DNA of 64,000 nt, from assembly GCA_019243635.1 (NCBI GenBank), contig JAFAUB010000032.1, forward strand, positions 46,057-110,056, read 5' to 3'. Below, piece by piece: positions 9,965 through 19,120 of the stretch. The stretch is from Pseudonocardiales bacterium (GTDB lineage: Bacteria; Actinomycetota; Actinomycetes; Mycobacteriales; Pseudonocardiaceae). Both the position numbers and the translations under genes were made by a program. Position 1 is the stretch's first letter. Each line of letters opens with the position of its first letter. The notes below the pieces were generated by a model. It did not search any database. It had not been told where the DNA came from and saw only the letters and a list, made by a program, of their open reading frames with translations.

Positions 9965-10981
9965 ATGAGCGAGGCGGGAACGAGTGAACCGGGACGGCGC
10001 CGCATCCCGTTGCTCGACGCATGGCGTGACCGAGCTCGCGCCGCAGTGTCCCAGCTGGCGGCGGCCGGTGCCGTGATAGTGCTCTTCGGGTACCTGTCCT
10101 TCGCCTCCGGCGCCTTCCTCAGCGCGAGCAACCTGTTCAATATCGGTGTCCAGTCGGCGGTGATGGCGATCATCGCGATCGGCATGACGATGGTGGTCAT
10201 CACCGCCGGAATCGACCTGTCCGTCGGCTCGGTGGCCGCTCTGTCGGGCGTGCTCGGCGCGATGATGGTGGTGAACCACGGCGTCGGAGTGCCGTTGGCG
10301 ACCGTCGTCGGCGCGGCGATCGGAGCCATCGCGGGCGCGGTCAACGGCTTGCTCGTGACGCGGGCGGGAATGGCCCCGTTCATCGCTACCCTGGGTATGC
10401 TCAGCGTGGCCCGCGGCCTCGTGTACATTGTGACTGGTTCCGTCGCCGTCTCCGGCGCGCCACCGGAGTTCATGCTGCTCGGCCAGGGGAAGCTCGGGGC
10501 GCTACCGATCCCGATCCTGGCTCTCGTCGGTGTTGCGCTGGCCGGACACCTCATCCTGACCCGGACCAGACTCGGGCGATACGCGTACGCCATGGGGTCG
10601 AACGTCGAGGCCGCGTGGCTGTCCGGCATTCCGGTCAAACGCTACCTCACGATCGTCTACATCATTTCCGGAACTCTTGCGGGCTTCGGTGGCATGATCG
10701 CCGCGTCCCGGGTCGACTCCGGGCAGCCGAACTTCGGTATCGGCCTCGAGCTTGACGTGATCGCCGCTACCGTAATCGGCGGTGCCAGCCTTCTCGGTGG
10801 TGAGGGAAAGGTCATCGGCACCTTGCTCGGTGCCCTGTTGATCGCGTTGGTCCGCAACGGTTCCGTACTCCTGGACATCAATGTCTTCTATCAGCAGGTC
10901 ATCATCGGAGTGATCATCTGGATCGCCGTGTTCTGGGACCGACACCGGCGGCGAGTAGCGTCGGAACCGACTCAGGCATAA
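9965..10981 (+). CDS. Sugar-type ABC importer permease (RbsC-like)
   Basis: 338 aa, an integral membrane protein with about 8-10 hydrophobic segments. It carries the family hallmarks MTMVVITAGIDLSVGSVAALSG near residue 75 and GASLLGGEGKVIGTLLGALLIALVRNG near 275. It forms the membrane channel for the ATPase encoded upstream and the lipoprotein encoded downstream. A good ribosome site (GGTGGAG) precedes the ATG. The three genes are a simple operon with no kinase, isomerase or repressor beside them. Confidence 0.93.
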   Translation: MSEAGTSEPGRRRIPLLDAWRDRARAAVSQLAAAGAVIVLFGYLSFASGAFLSASNLFNIGVQSAVMAIIAIGMTMVVITAGIDLSVGSVAALSGVLGAMMVVNHGVGVPLATVVGAAIGAIAGAVNGLLVTRAGMAPFIATLGMLSVARGLVYIVTGSVAVSGAPPEFMLLGQGKLGALPIPILALVGVALAGHLILTRTRLGRYAYAMGSNVEAAWLSGIPVKRYLTIVYIISGTLAGFGGMIAASRVDSGQPNFGIGLELDVIAATVIGGASLLGGEGKVIGTLLGALLIALVRNGSVLLDINVFYQQVIIGVIIWIAVFWDRHRRRVASEPTQA

Positions 10982-11022
10982 CGAAAGACCCCCGGAAAAA
11001 GAAGCTGAGGAAGAGAGGCGCC

Positions 11023-12045
11023 ATGCGTGTCAGGCTCTCGGCATCACTGGTCTGTGCGACCGCTGTCGTTCTGCTGACCTCGGGTTGCGCAGCGGTCACC
11101 CTGCAGGGTTCGGGCGCCGGCGGTACTCCGAAGGTGAAGGCCGGCGGCCCCATCACCCTCGCGGTGGTCCCCAAGGCGGTCGGGTTCGACTTCTGGGACA
11201 GCGTCCGCAAAGGGGCGGAGTGCGCGGCGTCGAAGACGACCGACGTGAAGGTCCAGTGGGACGGAGTGACCGCGGAGACCGACGTCACCGGCCAGGTCAA
11301 CCTGCTGCAGAACTTCTTGACCCGGCAGGTGGACGGTCTCGTCTATGCGGCCACCGACGCGAAGGTCCTCGCCCAGGTCACCCGGGATGCGCTGAGCCGG
11401 AACGTCCCAGTGATCAATATCGACTCCGGAACGTCCCCGCAGCCGGACGACGTGCCCGTGTTCGGGACCGATAACGTCACGGCCGCGCGAAAAGCCGCCG
11501 ACCTGCTCGCCGCCGCAGTGGGTCCGGGCCCACACGAAGTCGCCTTCATCCCGTTTCAGCCCGGCACGGTGACCAACGACCAGCGCACCGCGGGCTTCAC
11601 AGCGGGGCTCGCGAAGCACCCGAACCTGAGGCTGGTGGCCGTGCAGTTCAGCAACAGCGACCCCAACACCGCGCTGTCGGTCACGGAGAACATCCTGACC
11701 GCGAACCCCGGCCTGGACGGGATCTTCGCGGCGAACGAGCCCGGTGTGGTCGGCGCCACCAACGCCCTCAACCAGGCGGGCAAAACCGGAAAGATCAAGC
11801 TCATCGGCTGGGACGGGTCACCGGACGAGGTCAAGGGCGTCACCTCGGGCGCCATCACCGCACTCGTCGTCCAGAACCCGTTCCGGATGGGCTTCGACGC
11901 GGTCAACGCGATGGTGAGGACGGTCCGGACCGGCCGGGTCTCGCCCAGCGAGGACACCGGCGTCACCTTCGTCACCCAGCAGAACATCAACGATCCCCAG
12001 GTGCAGGCGACTCTCAAGCCCAGCTGCGCAAACCCGCCCGCGTGA
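11023..12045 (+). CDS. Sugar-binding lipoprotein of ABC importer (RbsB-like, periplasmic-binding type 1)
   Basis: 340 aa with a lipoprotein signal peptide: basic start, hydrophobic core and lipobox LTSGC with the lipidated Cys at residue 22. The mature protein matches type 1 sugar-binding folds, with ITLAVVPKAVGFDFWDSVRKGAE, a DGLVYAATDAKVLAQV loop, GTDNVTAARKAADLL and a distal GIFAANEPGVVGATNAL then LIGWDGSPDEV. It captures the sugar outside the membrane and hands it to the permease. The ligand is unknown; the tryptophan and aspartate-rich contacts (GWDGS) are typical of ribose/xylose/inositol binders but do not decide among them. Confidence 0.92.
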   Translation: MRVRLSASLVCATAVVLLTSGCAAVTLQGSGAGGTPKVKAGGPITLAVVPKAVGFDFWDSVRKGAECAASKTTDVKVQWDGVTAETDVTGQVNLLQNFLTRQVDGLVYAATDAKVLAQVTRDALSRNVPVINIDSGTSPQPDDVPVFGTDNVTAARKAADLLAAAVGPGPHEVAFIPFQPGTVTNDQRTAGFTAGLAKHPNLRLVAVQFSNSDPNTALSVTENILTANPGLDGIFAANEPGVVGATNALNQAGKTGKIKLIGWDGSPDEVKGVTSGAITALVVQNPFRMGFDAVNAMVRTVRTGRVSPSEDTGVTFVTQQNINDPQVQATLKPSCANPPA

Positions 12046-12071
12046 GGCACCGCGGCGGCCGGCCGGGGATT

Positions 12072-12404
12072 CTAACCCGTTAGCGCCGTGCCACCGACCG
12101 GGTCGGGGTCCTCGTCCACAAACCGGCGGCATGGATCGATGAACTGGGCGCCGGGCAGCAGCAGGACCTGCTGGCACAACCCCTCATAGCGATCGGCCCC
12201 GACATTGGTGAGCGCCGCCCGGGCCACGGCTCCAAGATTCGGGTCTGGCTCTGGGTCGACCAGCATCACCAACCCACCGGCAAGCAACCCTGTGAGCGCG
12301 TCCGCGACATAATCCGGCACCTGATGATCACTCTCCAACCAGCGGTCACCCACCTTCGCCACCCCACCGTCACCGACCCGGCGCAACGCGATCCACTCAT
12401 ACAC
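12072..12404 (-). CDS. Hypothetical protein of accessory-gene type
   Basis: 110 aa from a GTG start. The sequence begins YEWIALRRVGDGGVAKVGDRW and continues through VPDYVADALTGLLAGGLVML and DPDP-type acidic turns. I recall this pattern from small uncharacterised proteins on actinobacterial mobile or accessory regions, but no function is known to me. Codon use is consistent with coding. The adjacent remnant at 12488-12589 on the same strand suggests a decayed two-gene unit. Confidence 0.5.
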   Translation of the reverse strand: MYEWIALRRVGDGGVAKVGDRWLESDHQVPDYVADALTGLLAGGLVMLVDPEPDPNLGAVARAALTNVGADRYEGLCQQVLLLPGAQFIDPCRRFVDEDPDPVGGTALTG

Positions 12405-12487
12405 CTCAGCCGGCCAATGGGGCCCGCGTCATGGCCGCCACCGAGCCCCGGCCCCGGCGACGAAACGAGCGCGGCGCGTCGATGCGG

Positions 12488-12589
12488 TCGATGCCGCCAG
12501 GCGACCTGTTCGACTCTGCTCCGCGGGGGAATGAGGGTACCGTCGACGTCACGCGGGGGGTTGGCGGCGAGTGGTGTGGTAATGGGCAT
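12488..12589 (-). pseudogene. N-terminal remnant of a small hypothetical gene
   Basis: An ATG opens MPITTPLAANPPRDVDG followed by TLIPPRSRVEQ, a motif (PPRDVDG..IPPxSRVEQ) I associate with a small uncharacterised actinobacterial protein. After about 33 residues the frame turns into low-complexity Arg/Gly-rich sequence that overlaps the 110-aa gene in another frame. I therefore read it as a truncated or frameshifted remnant. Only the N-terminal pattern supports this. Confidence 0.35.
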
Positions 12590-12765
12590 GGTGGATGTCG
12601 CCTCGAGGTTGATGGGTGGATGGCCGACCGGCCGCCGGGAGCCGAAGCCGGGGGTCAGCGCTCAACCGGCGGCCGGCCGACGGTCTTAGGGGAGGTGGCC
12701 CTCGGGCCAGCTCAGCTGCACGTCTACATCCCGGCTCCGGGCACGCCGAACTCAACCTGCACACG
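12590..12765. other. Region without recognisable gene
   Basis: GC-rich sequence between the two remnants. No ORF with credible composition, no RNA gene and no strong hairpin were recognised. Confidence 0.4.
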
Positions 12766-12933
12766 ATGTGGGCACTGCTGCTCGCTCACCCCTCCCTGCT
12801 CGACAACTGTCCCGGCCTGAGATCTTCAGCCGCCAGAGCGGTGGAAAGTCTCACCGCAGATCACGATCTGAGCCCCGAGGCGGGACGTGAGCTGTCCGAC
12901 ATCGCCTACGCCGTCCGCCTCGCGGACCGGTAG
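12766..12933 (+). CDS. Short ORF immediately before HD-domain gene
   Basis: 55 aa from ATG (WALLLAHPSLLDNCPG, then SPEAGRELSDIAYAVRLADR at the end). It looks like an amphipathic helical protein or the C-terminal end of a larger one, and its stop abuts the GTG of the HD-domain gene. The frame extends upstream to 12616 without similarity. Not recognised, and weakly supported. Confidence 0.3.
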   Translation: MWALLLAHPSLLDNCPGLRSSAARAVESLTADHDLSPEAGRELSDIAYAVRLADR

Positions 12934-13231
12934 GTGCGGACCGTGGGCAGGGTCACGGCCGTGGAGGAACCAGACGAGCCCGCTGTCGCCGTAGCGAGCT
13001 TCGCCTTCGAGCTCGGCGTGCTCAAACGGATACGCCGCGCCGGCTGGTGGCATGTCGGAGTCCGGGACCCGGAGTCGGTCGCCGAACACAGTCTGCGGGT
13101 CGCGCAGCTCGCCGCGCTCATCGCCGCGATCGAGGGCGCCGACCCAGGCCGGGCGACGCTGCTCGCCATCTGGCACGACTCACAGGAAACCCGCACGGGC
13201 GACATCCCGCACACCGCCATGGCGGGCGCGG

Positions 13232-13305
13232 ACCCAGTCCCGAACAATCGGGTCAGGAGACGGCTTCATCAGCTCGGACACGACATCGGTGTCGATGATA
13301 ATCAT
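13232..13305 (-). pseudogene. VapC-type PIN-domain toxin, N-terminal fragment
   Basis: On the minus strand an ATG at 13305 opens MIIIDTDVVSELMKPSPDP then IVRDWVRA, the typical first 25 residues of FitB/VapC PIN ribonucleases (catalytic Asp5, SELMKP motif). Similarity ends near 13232, where HD-domain sequence on the plus strand begins. Only the first fifth of a toxin remains. The start overlaps the preceding antitoxin stop (TGATG), as in intact vapBC pairs. Confidence 0.6.
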
Positions 13306-13376
13306 CAGGAGAGGTCGGCTGCTCGCACCGGGGTCGTTCGCGCTGGTAGCTCAAGCTCGACTCCACCGCCGCTGAG
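13305..13376 (-). pseudogene. Antitoxin C-terminal fragment upstream of the VapC remnant
   Basis: A minus-strand frame ending in VELELPARTTPVRAADLS and a TGA that overlaps the VapC ATG by one base. This resembles the acidic, arginine-containing tails of FitA/VapB antitoxins. It begins directly after the esterase stop codon, so only about 24 residues survive. Identification rests on the junction with VapC and the tail composition. Confidence 0.45.
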
Positions 13377-13379
13377 CGG

Positions 13380-14420
13380 CTAGGCACCCTCGGCGATCCG
13401 GTGGCATAGCCAGGCCAGCGCGAGCGGGTAGCGGTAGTCGATCCCGCGGTGGGTGGCGTCGAACAGCTCGAAGTGCACCCGGTCGTCGGGCAGCCCGACT
13501 GCGTGTAGCTGGTCGCGGAACGCCTGCGCGCCGAGGTCGAGGTACCACTCGTCGCGGGTGCCGGCGTCCAGCCACACCGCGCGCAGCGAGCGCAGCGCCT
13601 GCGCGTACCGCGGCGCCATCCGAACCGGGTCCCAGTCCAGCCACCGCTGCCAGACCTCCGCGCGCAGCACGCCGGTGCGCGGGTCGAACGGCAGCTCCGG
13701 GGTGCCATCCTCATGGGCGGAGAAACACGCGGCGATGCCCAGCGTCATGAGCAGGTCCTCATCGGCGGGCTTGGTGAACGCGGTCCGGGACCGGAAGTCG
13801 TCCCACCAGGCGCCGATGTCGCCGCCGTAGTCGCGCAGATGGCGCACCGACTTGCCGAACTCGGCAAGGTAGCACAACTCGTACAGTGCGTCCCCGGCGT
13901 GGCTGGCCAGCGCGCCGAACACATCCGGCCGCAGCATCGGTGTGATCATGGCGCCGAACCCGCCGGAGGACTTGCCACTGATCGCGCGGTGCGCACGGTC
14001 AGGCAGCGTGCGGTACTGCGCATCGACGAACGGCACCACCTCCTCACACAGGTAGCTGTGGTAGCGCCCGGTACCCGGAGAGTCGACGAACTGGCTGCCG
14101 CCGTACGCCGTCCACGCGTCGACGAAGACCACGATCGCGGGCGGGACGTCGCCGGCGGCGAATACGGCGTCGGCGGTCTCCGGGAATGGCCGGCGGTACG
14201 GGCTGCGGTTGCGCCACATGGTCAGGTGGCCGGTGTATCCCTGGATCACATAGACGCTCGGGTAGCGCTGCCGAGAGCCCTCGTAGCCCGGTGGGACGTA
14301 GACCCACAGCGGGCGGCGCGCGGGGTCACCCAGCGGGTTGTCCCGCAGCAGCGCACTATCGATCACGTGTTCATCGAGCCGGCCGGCCAGCGCGACGAAC
14401 CAGGGCAGCACGCCGCTCAC
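13380..14420 (-). CDS. Putative esterase (esterase D/antigen 85-like alpha/beta hydrolase)
   Basis: 346 aa. The putative-esterase fold is shown by RRPLWVYVPPGYEGSRQRYPSVYVIQGYTGH (early strands), IVVFVDAWTAYGGSQFV, and the nucleophile elbow ISGKSSGGFGAM with Ser at about residue 174. The acid and His probably lie in VWLDAGTRDEWYLDLG and LFDATHRGIDYRYP. No signal peptide, so probably cytoplasmic. The substrate is not predictable. GTG start. It lies 27 nt downstream of map on the same strand and may be the last gene of that transcript. Confidence 0.88.
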   Translation of the reverse strand: MSGVLPWFVALAGRLDEHVIDSALLRDNPLGDPARRPLWVYVPPGYEGSRQRYPSVYVIQGYTGHLTMWRNRSPYRRPFPETADAVFAAGDVPPAIVVFVDAWTAYGGSQFVDSPGTGRYHSYLCEEVVPFVDAQYRTLPDRAHRAISGKSSGGFGAMITPMLRPDVFGALASHAGDALYELCYLAEFGKSVRHLRDYGGDIGAWWDDFRSRTAFTKPADEDLLMTLGIAACFSAHEDGTPELPFDPRTGVLRAEVWQRWLDWDPVRMAPRYAQALRSLRAVWLDAGTRDEWYLDLGAQAFRDQLHAVGLPDDRVHFELFDATHRGIDYRYPLALAWLCHRIAEGA

Positions 14421-14447
14421 CGTACATCCCCGGCGCGCCCCCGCGGC

Positions 14448-15266
14448 TCACTCGACCGTGAGCACCAGCGGGCCGTCGTCGGTGACGGCGACCGAGTGCT
14501 CCCAGTGCGCGGCGCGGGAGCCGTCCACCGTCACCACGGTCCAGCCGTCGCCGAGCTCCTCGGTCTTGTCGCTGCCCGCCGTGAGCATCGGCTCGATCGC
14601 CAGGGTTATGCCGGGCACCAGTCGGAGGCCGCGGCCGGGCCGGCCCACGTTGGGCAGGAACGGGTCCATGTGCATGGCCGTACCGATGCCGTGGCCACCA
14701 TAGTCGGCAACGATCCCGTACGACGTCCCGTGCACGGCGGCGGCGGCCAGCGCCGCGGACTCCACGGCATGGGAGATGTCAGTCAACCGGCCATCGGGTC
14801 GGGCCGCCGCTATTCCGGCCTCCAGCGCGGCCCGGCACGCCGAGGACAGCAGGCTGTCGGCCTGCGCCACAGTCCCGATGTGCACCGTCACAGCGGCGTC
14901 GCCGTGCCAGCCCTCAAGGATCGCACCACAGTCCAGGGACAGCAGGTCACCGTCGACGAGCACCTGCTCGCGGCTCGGAATCCCGTGCACCACCTGCTCG
15001 TTCACCGAGCTGCAGATCGACGCGGGGAACCCGTGGTAGCCCTTGAAGGACGGCACCGCGCCGGCGTCCCGAATCGACTGCTCAGCCAGCTCGTCCAGCT
15101 CACCGGTGCTCACCCCGGCTCTGGCGTGGCCCTCGAGCAACCGCAACGTCCGGGCCACCACCGCACCGGCGGCGCGCATCGCCTCGATCTGGTCGGAAGA
15201 CTTGACCTCGATACCGGTCCTACCCCGCAACCGGCGTACCACAGCACGCACCCCGCCCCCGGTCAT
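14448..15266 (-). CDS. map: Methionine aminopeptidase, type I
   Basis: 272 aa. It removes the initiator Met from new proteins as they leave the ribosome. All five metal ligands are visible: Asp in LLSLDCGA, Asp in WHGDAAV, His in [13 protein letters not shown], Glu in LAIEPML and Glu in HWEHSVAV. The ATG lies 10 nt after the adk stop. Location after secY-adk is the standard end of the spc operon. The first 20 residues ([11 protein letters not shown]) are a short basic extension, so a GTG start a few codons inside is possible. Confidence 0.96.
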   Translation of the reverse strand: MTGGGVRAVVRRLRGRTGIEVKSSDQIEAMRAAGAVVARTLRLLEGHARAGVSTGELDELAEQSIRDAGAVPSFKGYHGFPASICSSVNEQVVHGIPSREQVLVDGDLLSLDCGAILEGWHGDAAVTVHIGTVAQADSLLSSACRAALEAGIAAARPDGRLTDISHAVESAALAAAAVHGTSYGIVADYGGHGIGTAMHMDPFLPNVGRPGRGLRLVPGITLAIEPMLTAGSDKTEELGDGWTVVTVDGSRAAHWEHSVAVTDDGPLVLTVE

Positions 15267-15276
15267 CGCGCGCTCA

Positions 15277-15828
15277 TCACGCCCGCGTTCGCAAGGCGTC
15301 CAGCGCCCGGGCCGTCACATCCGGCACCGAACCGACCGCCGGCACGGTGACCAACCGATCGGCGTAGAAGTCGAGCAGCGGCGCGGTCTCCTCGCGATAG
15401 AGCTGCTGGCGGTGCCGGATCACGTCCTCGGTGTCGTCCTCACGCCCTCGGGCCAGCAGGCGCTCGACCACCTGGTCCTCGGGCACGTCGAACGCCAGCA
15501 CCGTGTCGATCTCGCAGTCGCGGTCGCACAGCAGAGCCTCCAGCGCCTCGGCCTGGCCGACCGTGCGGGGGAACCCGTCGAGCAGGAACCCGGCCCGGCA
15601 GACGTCCTCGGTGAGCCGTTGCGCGACCATCGCGTTGGTCACCTTGTCAGGTACCAGAGCGCCGGCGTCCAGGTACTTCTTGACCTGCCGACCCAGCCTG
15701 GTCTCGCCCTCGACGTGCTCCCGGAAGATGTCTCCGGTCGAGATGTGCGCCACACCCAGCTCCACGCTCAGCACCTTGGCCTGCGTACCCTTGCCCGCTC
15801 CCGGCGGGCCGACGATGAGGATCCGCAC
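15277..15828 (-). CDS. adk: Adenylate kinase
   Basis: 183 aa, interconverting ATP + AMP and 2 ADP. P-loop [12 protein letters not shown] at residues 7-18, AMP-site [13 protein letters not shown], and a short LID ([14 protein letters not shown]) without the zinc-binding cysteines, typical of actinobacterial short-LID enzymes. GTG start overlaps the secY stop by one base (TAGTG), so translation is coupled. Confidence 0.97.
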   Translation of the reverse strand: MRILIVGPPGAGKGTQAKVLSVELGVAHISTGDIFREHVEGETRLGRQVKKYLDAGALVPDKVTNAMVAQRLTEDVCRAGFLLDGFPRTVGQAEALEALLCDRDCEIDTVLAFDVPEDQVVERLLARGREDDTEDVIRHRQQLYREETAPLLDFYADRLVTVPAVGSVPDVTARALDALRTRA

Positions 15829-17147
15829 TACCGCAGGAACCCTTCATAGTTGCGCTGCATCAGCTGGCTCTCGATCTGCTTGACGGTGTCCAGCCCGACC
15901 CCCACCATGATCAGCACCGCAGTGCCGCCGAAGGGGAAGCTCTGGTTCTGCCCGTTGCCGGTCAGGTCGAGGAACAAGTTGGGTAGCACAGCCACGATGC
16001 CCAGGTACAACGAGCCGGGCAGGGTGATCCGGCTGAGCACGAAGCTCAGGTACTCCGCGGTGGGGCGCCCCGGTCGGATGCCGGGGATGAAACCGCCGTA
16101 CTTCTTCATCTCCTCGGCGCGCTCTTCGGGGTTGAACGTGATCGCCACGTAGAAGTAGGTGAAGCAGATGATCATCAAGAAGTACAGCGAGATATAGGCC
16201 CAGCTGGCCTGGTCGGCCAGGTAACGGGTGATGAAGGTCTGCCACCAGCTCGGGGAACCGGTCGGTGAGCTGGTCAGCCGCGCGACGAGATCAGGCAGGT
16301 AGAGCAGCGACGAGGCGAAGATGACCGGAATGACACCGGCCTGGTTCACCTTCAGTGGGAGGTAGGTGGAGGTACCTCCATACATCCGGCGGCCGATCAT
16401 CCGTTTGGCGTACTGCACCGGGATCCGTCGCTGCCCCTGCTCAACGAACACCACGCTGGCGATGATCGCCAGGCCGAACAGGCACACCAGCAGGAACACC
16501 AGCGGTCCCTGCGAGTCCAGGATGTTCTTCCCCTCGGCGGGGATGCGTGCGGCGATCGAGGTGAAGATCAGCAGCGACATGCCGTTGCCGATGCCCCGCT
16601 CGGTGACCAGCTCGCCCAGCCACATGATGACGCCGGTACCCGCGGTCATCACCACGACGATGACCACCAGGTTGAATATCGACCGGTCCGGAATCGGCGG
16701 CAGCGAGCATCCCGAGAACAGCTGGCCGCGCACCGCCAGCGCCACGATGCCGGTGGACTGCAGAATAGCCAGCGCAATCGTCAGGTACCGGGTGTACTGC
16801 GTGAGCTTGTTCTGGCCGGACTGGCCCTCCTTCTTCAACATCTCGAAGCGCGGGATCACCACGGTGAGCAGCTGAACGATGATGCTCGCGGTGATGTAGG
16901 GCATGATCCCCAACGCGAACACCGACATCTGCAGCAATGCCCCACCGCTGAACAGGTTGATCAGCGAGTAGACGTTCTGGTTATTGCCGTGCTGCACCTG
17001 GTTCAGGCACTGGTGGATATTGACGTAGGAGACTCCGGGCGAGGGGAGCGTGGCACCGACCCGGTAGATCATCAACATGCCGAGGGTGAAAAGGATCTTG
17101 CGGCGCAGATCCGGCGTCACAAGGGCTGAGCGGAAGGCGCCGAGCAC
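15828..17147 (-). CDS. secY: Preprotein translocase subunit SecY
   Basis: 439 aa, ten membrane segments, forming the protein-conducting channel with SecE (51304-51681). The conserved start FRSALVTPDLRRKILFTLGML, the plug/TM2 region PGVSYVNIHQCLNQVQHGNNQN, and the cytoplasmic loop RRIPVQYAKRMIGRRMYGG are present. GTG is chosen because GGAGGTA lies 3 nt before it and the protein then has the usual length; the frame stays open upstream to 17270 but without similarity. Confidence 0.97.
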   Translation of the reverse strand: MLGAFRSALVTPDLRRKILFTLGMLMIYRVGATLPSPGVSYVNIHQCLNQVQHGNNQNVYSLINLFSGGALLQMSVFALGIMPYITASIIVQLLTVVIPRFEMLKKEGQSGQNKLTQYTRYLTIALAILQSTGIVALAVRGQLFSGCSLPPIPDRSIFNLVVIVVVMTAGTGVIMWLGELVTERGIGNGMSLLIFTSIAARIPAEGKNILDSQGPLVFLLVCLFGLAIIASVVFVEQGQRRIPVQYAKRMIGRRMYGGTSTYLPLKVNQAGVIPVIFASSLLYLPDLVARLTSSPTGSPSWWQTFITRYLADQASWAYISLYFLMIICFTYFYVAITFNPEERAEEMKKYGGFIPGIRPGRPTAEYLSFVLSRITLPGSLYLGIVAVLPNLFLDLTGNGQNQSFPFGGTAVLIMVGVGLDTVKQIESQLMQRNYEGFLR

Positions 17148-17286
17148 TCCTACCTCCTGGGCACGGCCGTGGTGCGGCCGTCGATCACGGACCGGCAGTC
17201 GCATGGCCGCGAGGCGGCGACCGAACGGTGCAGGGGAACCTGACGGCGGATGCCGGCCAGGCTCGCCCACACGTCTTGGCCGACTG

Positions 17287-17395
17287 TAACAGCAGGGCCC
17301 GCCGGTAATAGCAGGACCCGACAGTAACAGCCAGGGCCCTCCACGGCGCCGACAGCCGGGCCTGCAAGAGCGCCGACAACCAGGACCCGCGAGGG
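17287..17395. repeat. Short tandem repeats in rplO-secY gap
   Basis: Three imperfect 19-nt units start at 17287, 17306 and 17325, with core TAACAGCAGGGCCC. Two longer units sharing GCGCCGACA follow, starting near 17346 and 17370. They fill most of the 254-nt gap between secY and rplO, which is very short or absent in many relatives. No terminator-like stem with a T-run was seen. Confidence 0.6.
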
Positions 17396-17401
17396 CGCCG
17401 C

Positions 17402-17845
17402 CTACAGCGTAACGCTGCTACCGCCCGCCGCAGCGATCTTGTCTCGCGCGGAGCCGGAGAAGGCCTGCGCGCTGACCTGCAGCGCCACCCCGCCGAGGTC
17501 ACCGTCACCGAGCACCTTCACCGGCAGGCCTTTGCGCACCGCGCCGACGGCGACCAGCTCCTCGGGTCCCACGGTGCCCCCAGCGGGGAACAGCCGAGCC
17601 AGGTCACCGACGTTGACCACCTGGTACTCGGTGCGGAAGCGGTTACGGAAACCCTTGAGCTTGGGCAACCGCATGTGGATCGGCATCTGCCCGCCCTCGA
17701 AAGCGGCGGGCACGTTCTTGCGCGCCTTCGTCCCCTTGGTACCGCGACCCGCAGTCTTGCCCTTCGAGCCGCCGCCGCGGCCGACCCGCGTCTTGGCGGT
17801 CTTCGCGCCGGCGGCCGGGCGCAGATGGTGAATCTTGATGCTCAC
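17402..17845 (-). CDS. rplO: 50S ribosomal protein L15
   Basis: 147 aa, 23S rRNA-binding assembly protein. Begins [34 protein letters not shown], the glycine-rich L15 N-terminus, and ends with the globular [25 protein letters not shown]. The GTG start overlaps the rpmD stop by 4 nt (GTGA). Last ribosomal gene before secY. Confidence 0.97.
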   Translation of the reverse strand: MSIKIHHLRPAAGAKTAKTRVGRGGGSKGKTAGRGTKGTKARKNVPAAFEGGQMPIHMRLPKLKGFRNRFRTEYQVVNVGDLARLFPAGGTVGPEELVAVGAVRKGLPVKVLGDGDLGGVALQVSAQAFSGSARDKIAAAGGSSVTL

Positions 17846-18054
17846 TTCGCGGTCACCTCGTTCGGGACTTCCTCCACCGCCACCAGGTGACGGACGGTGG
17901 CAATCATGCCGCGGACCTGGGGGCTGTCCTCCTTGAGCACGCACTGCCGGATCCTGCGCAGCCCCAAGGAGCGCAGCGTCTCACGGTGACTGCGCAGGCT
18001 ACCGATGGCGCTCCGAACCTGGGTGATCTTCAGCGACGGTCCGGACACGGTCAC
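17842..18054 (-). CDS. rpmD: 50S ribosomal protein L30
   Basis: 70 aa. [28 protein letters not shown] is the L30 fold, with [17 protein letters not shown] at the end. The GTG start overlaps the rpsE stop by 4 nt. Usual length for actinobacteria. Confidence 0.96.
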   Translation of the reverse strand: MTVSGPSLKITQVRSAIGSLRSHRETLRSLGLRRIRQCVLKEDSPQVRGMIATVRHLVAVEEVPNEVTAK

Positions 18055-18659
18055 GCCCCCTGCCCGGCACGCGCCCGCAACATACCGGCCGGAGCCACGT
18101 CCTCCAGTGGCAGACCGCGGCGTGCGGCCACCTCCTCAGGACGCTGGAGTCTCTTCAGCGCAGCCACCGTGGCGTGCACGATGTTGATGGCATTATCACT
18201 GCCCAGCGACTTGGAGAGCACGTCGTGCACGCCGGCGCACTCCAACACCGCGCGAACCGGACCGCCCGCGATGACCCCGGTACCTGGAGAGGCGGGACGC
18301 AGTAACACGACACCGGCCGCAGCCTCGCCGGTGATCGGGTGCGGGATGGTGCCGGCGATCCGGGGAACTCGGAAGAAGCTCTTCTTGGCTTCCTCCACGC
18401 CCTTCTGGATCGCCGCCGGCACCTCCTTGGCTTTTCCGTACCCGACGCCGACCATCCCGTCGCCGTCGCCCACGACGACCAATGCGGTGAAGCTGAAGCG
18501 CCGGCCACCCTTGACCACCTTGGCCACCCGGTTGATCGCGACCACCCGCTCCAGGTGCGGGCTCTTCTCCTGCTGGGGCGCCCCGCCGCGGCCACCGTCA
18601 CGGCGGTCCCGACGATCACTGCGCTCGCCTCCGCCTTCCCGCCGCATGCGTCCAGGCAT
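18051..18659 (-). CDS. rpsE: 30S ribosomal protein S5
   Basis: 202 aa. A basic, Arg/Gly-rich N-terminal 30 residues precedes the S5 core ([40 protein letters not shown]). The fidelity region [26 protein letters not shown] and the C-terminal VSSKSLGS-like [19 protein letters not shown] are intact. It helps decoding accuracy and mRNA entry. Translationally coupled to rpmD. Confidence 0.97.
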   Translation of the reverse strand: MPGRMRREGGGERSDRRDRRDGGRGGAPQQEKSPHLERVVAINRVAKVVKGGRRFSFTALVVVGDGDGMVGVGYGKAKEVPAAIQKGVEEAKKSFFRVPRIAGTIPHPITGEAAAGVVLLRPASPGTGVIAGGPVRAVLECAGVHDVLSKSLGSDNAINIVHATVAALKRLQRPEEVAARRGLPLEDVAPAGMLRARAGQGA

Positions 18660-18713
18660 CAGGCGTTCCTTCCGTTGCTCGTGTGCCGCTGCTGTCCTGT
18701 GGTCATCGTCGCC

Positions 18714-19118
18714 TCAGAACTCCAGGCCGGACTTGCGGGCGGCGTCGGCCAGCGCCGCGACCCGACCGTGGTAGTCGTAGCCGCCGCGGTCGAAGACCAC
18801 CCGGTCCACGCCCACCGCCTTGGCTCGAGCGGCGATCAGCTCGCCGACCCTGACCGCCCTGGCCTTCTTGTCCCCGTCGATGGCGCGGACGTCCGGCTCG
18901 ATGCTCGACGCCGCGGCCAGAGTGTGCCCAGCCAGGTCATCCACCAACTGCACGGCGATGTGTCGGGACGAGCGGTTGACCACCAGGCGCGGGCGCTCCG
19001 GCGAACCGCTGACCCTCTTGCGCAGCCGGAAGTGCCGCCGCGACCGGGCCAGCCGACGCCGGGTCGACACGTCCGTGCCCACCCGCGACCGCTTCGTGCT
19101 AATCGCTGCCTCAGCCAT
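18714..19118 (-). CDS. rplR: 50S ribosomal protein L18
   Basis: 134 aa, 5S rRNA-binding protein. Core [22 protein letters not shown], then [20 protein letters not shown] and [41 protein letters not shown] 19118 is chosen; a GTG at 19124 that overlaps the rplF stop (GTGA) is equally possible and would add two residues. Confidence 0.96.
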   Translation of the reverse strand: MAEAAISTKRSRVGTDVSTRRRLARSRRHFRLRKRVSGSPERPRLVVNRSSRHIAVQLVDDLAGHTLAAASSIEPDVRAIDGDKKARAVRVGELIAARAKAVGVDRVVFDRGGYDYHGRVAALADAARKSGLEF

Positions 19119-19120
19119 GA

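Larger units (their letters stand above)
12934..13383 (+). pseudogene. Truncated HD-domain phosphohydrolase (YfbR/HDDC2-like)
   Basis: Residues 16-95 match the HD-domain nucleotidase family: FELGVLKRIRRAGWWHVGVRD, SVAEHSLRVAQLAALIA (first metal His) and LLAIWHDSQETRTGDIPH with the HD pair. After about residue 97 (near 13225) similarity stops. The remaining 50 codons read antisense through a vapBC-like remnant (13232-13378). Intact relatives are about 190 aa and carry a distal metal-binding Asp that is lost here. The product is probably non-functional. The break looks like a recombination junction, not a point mutation. Confidence 0.6.

Noticed and set aside
17148..17270. 41-residue extension of SecY
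   Set aside because: No similarity, and GGAGGTA marks the GTG at 17147 as the start.
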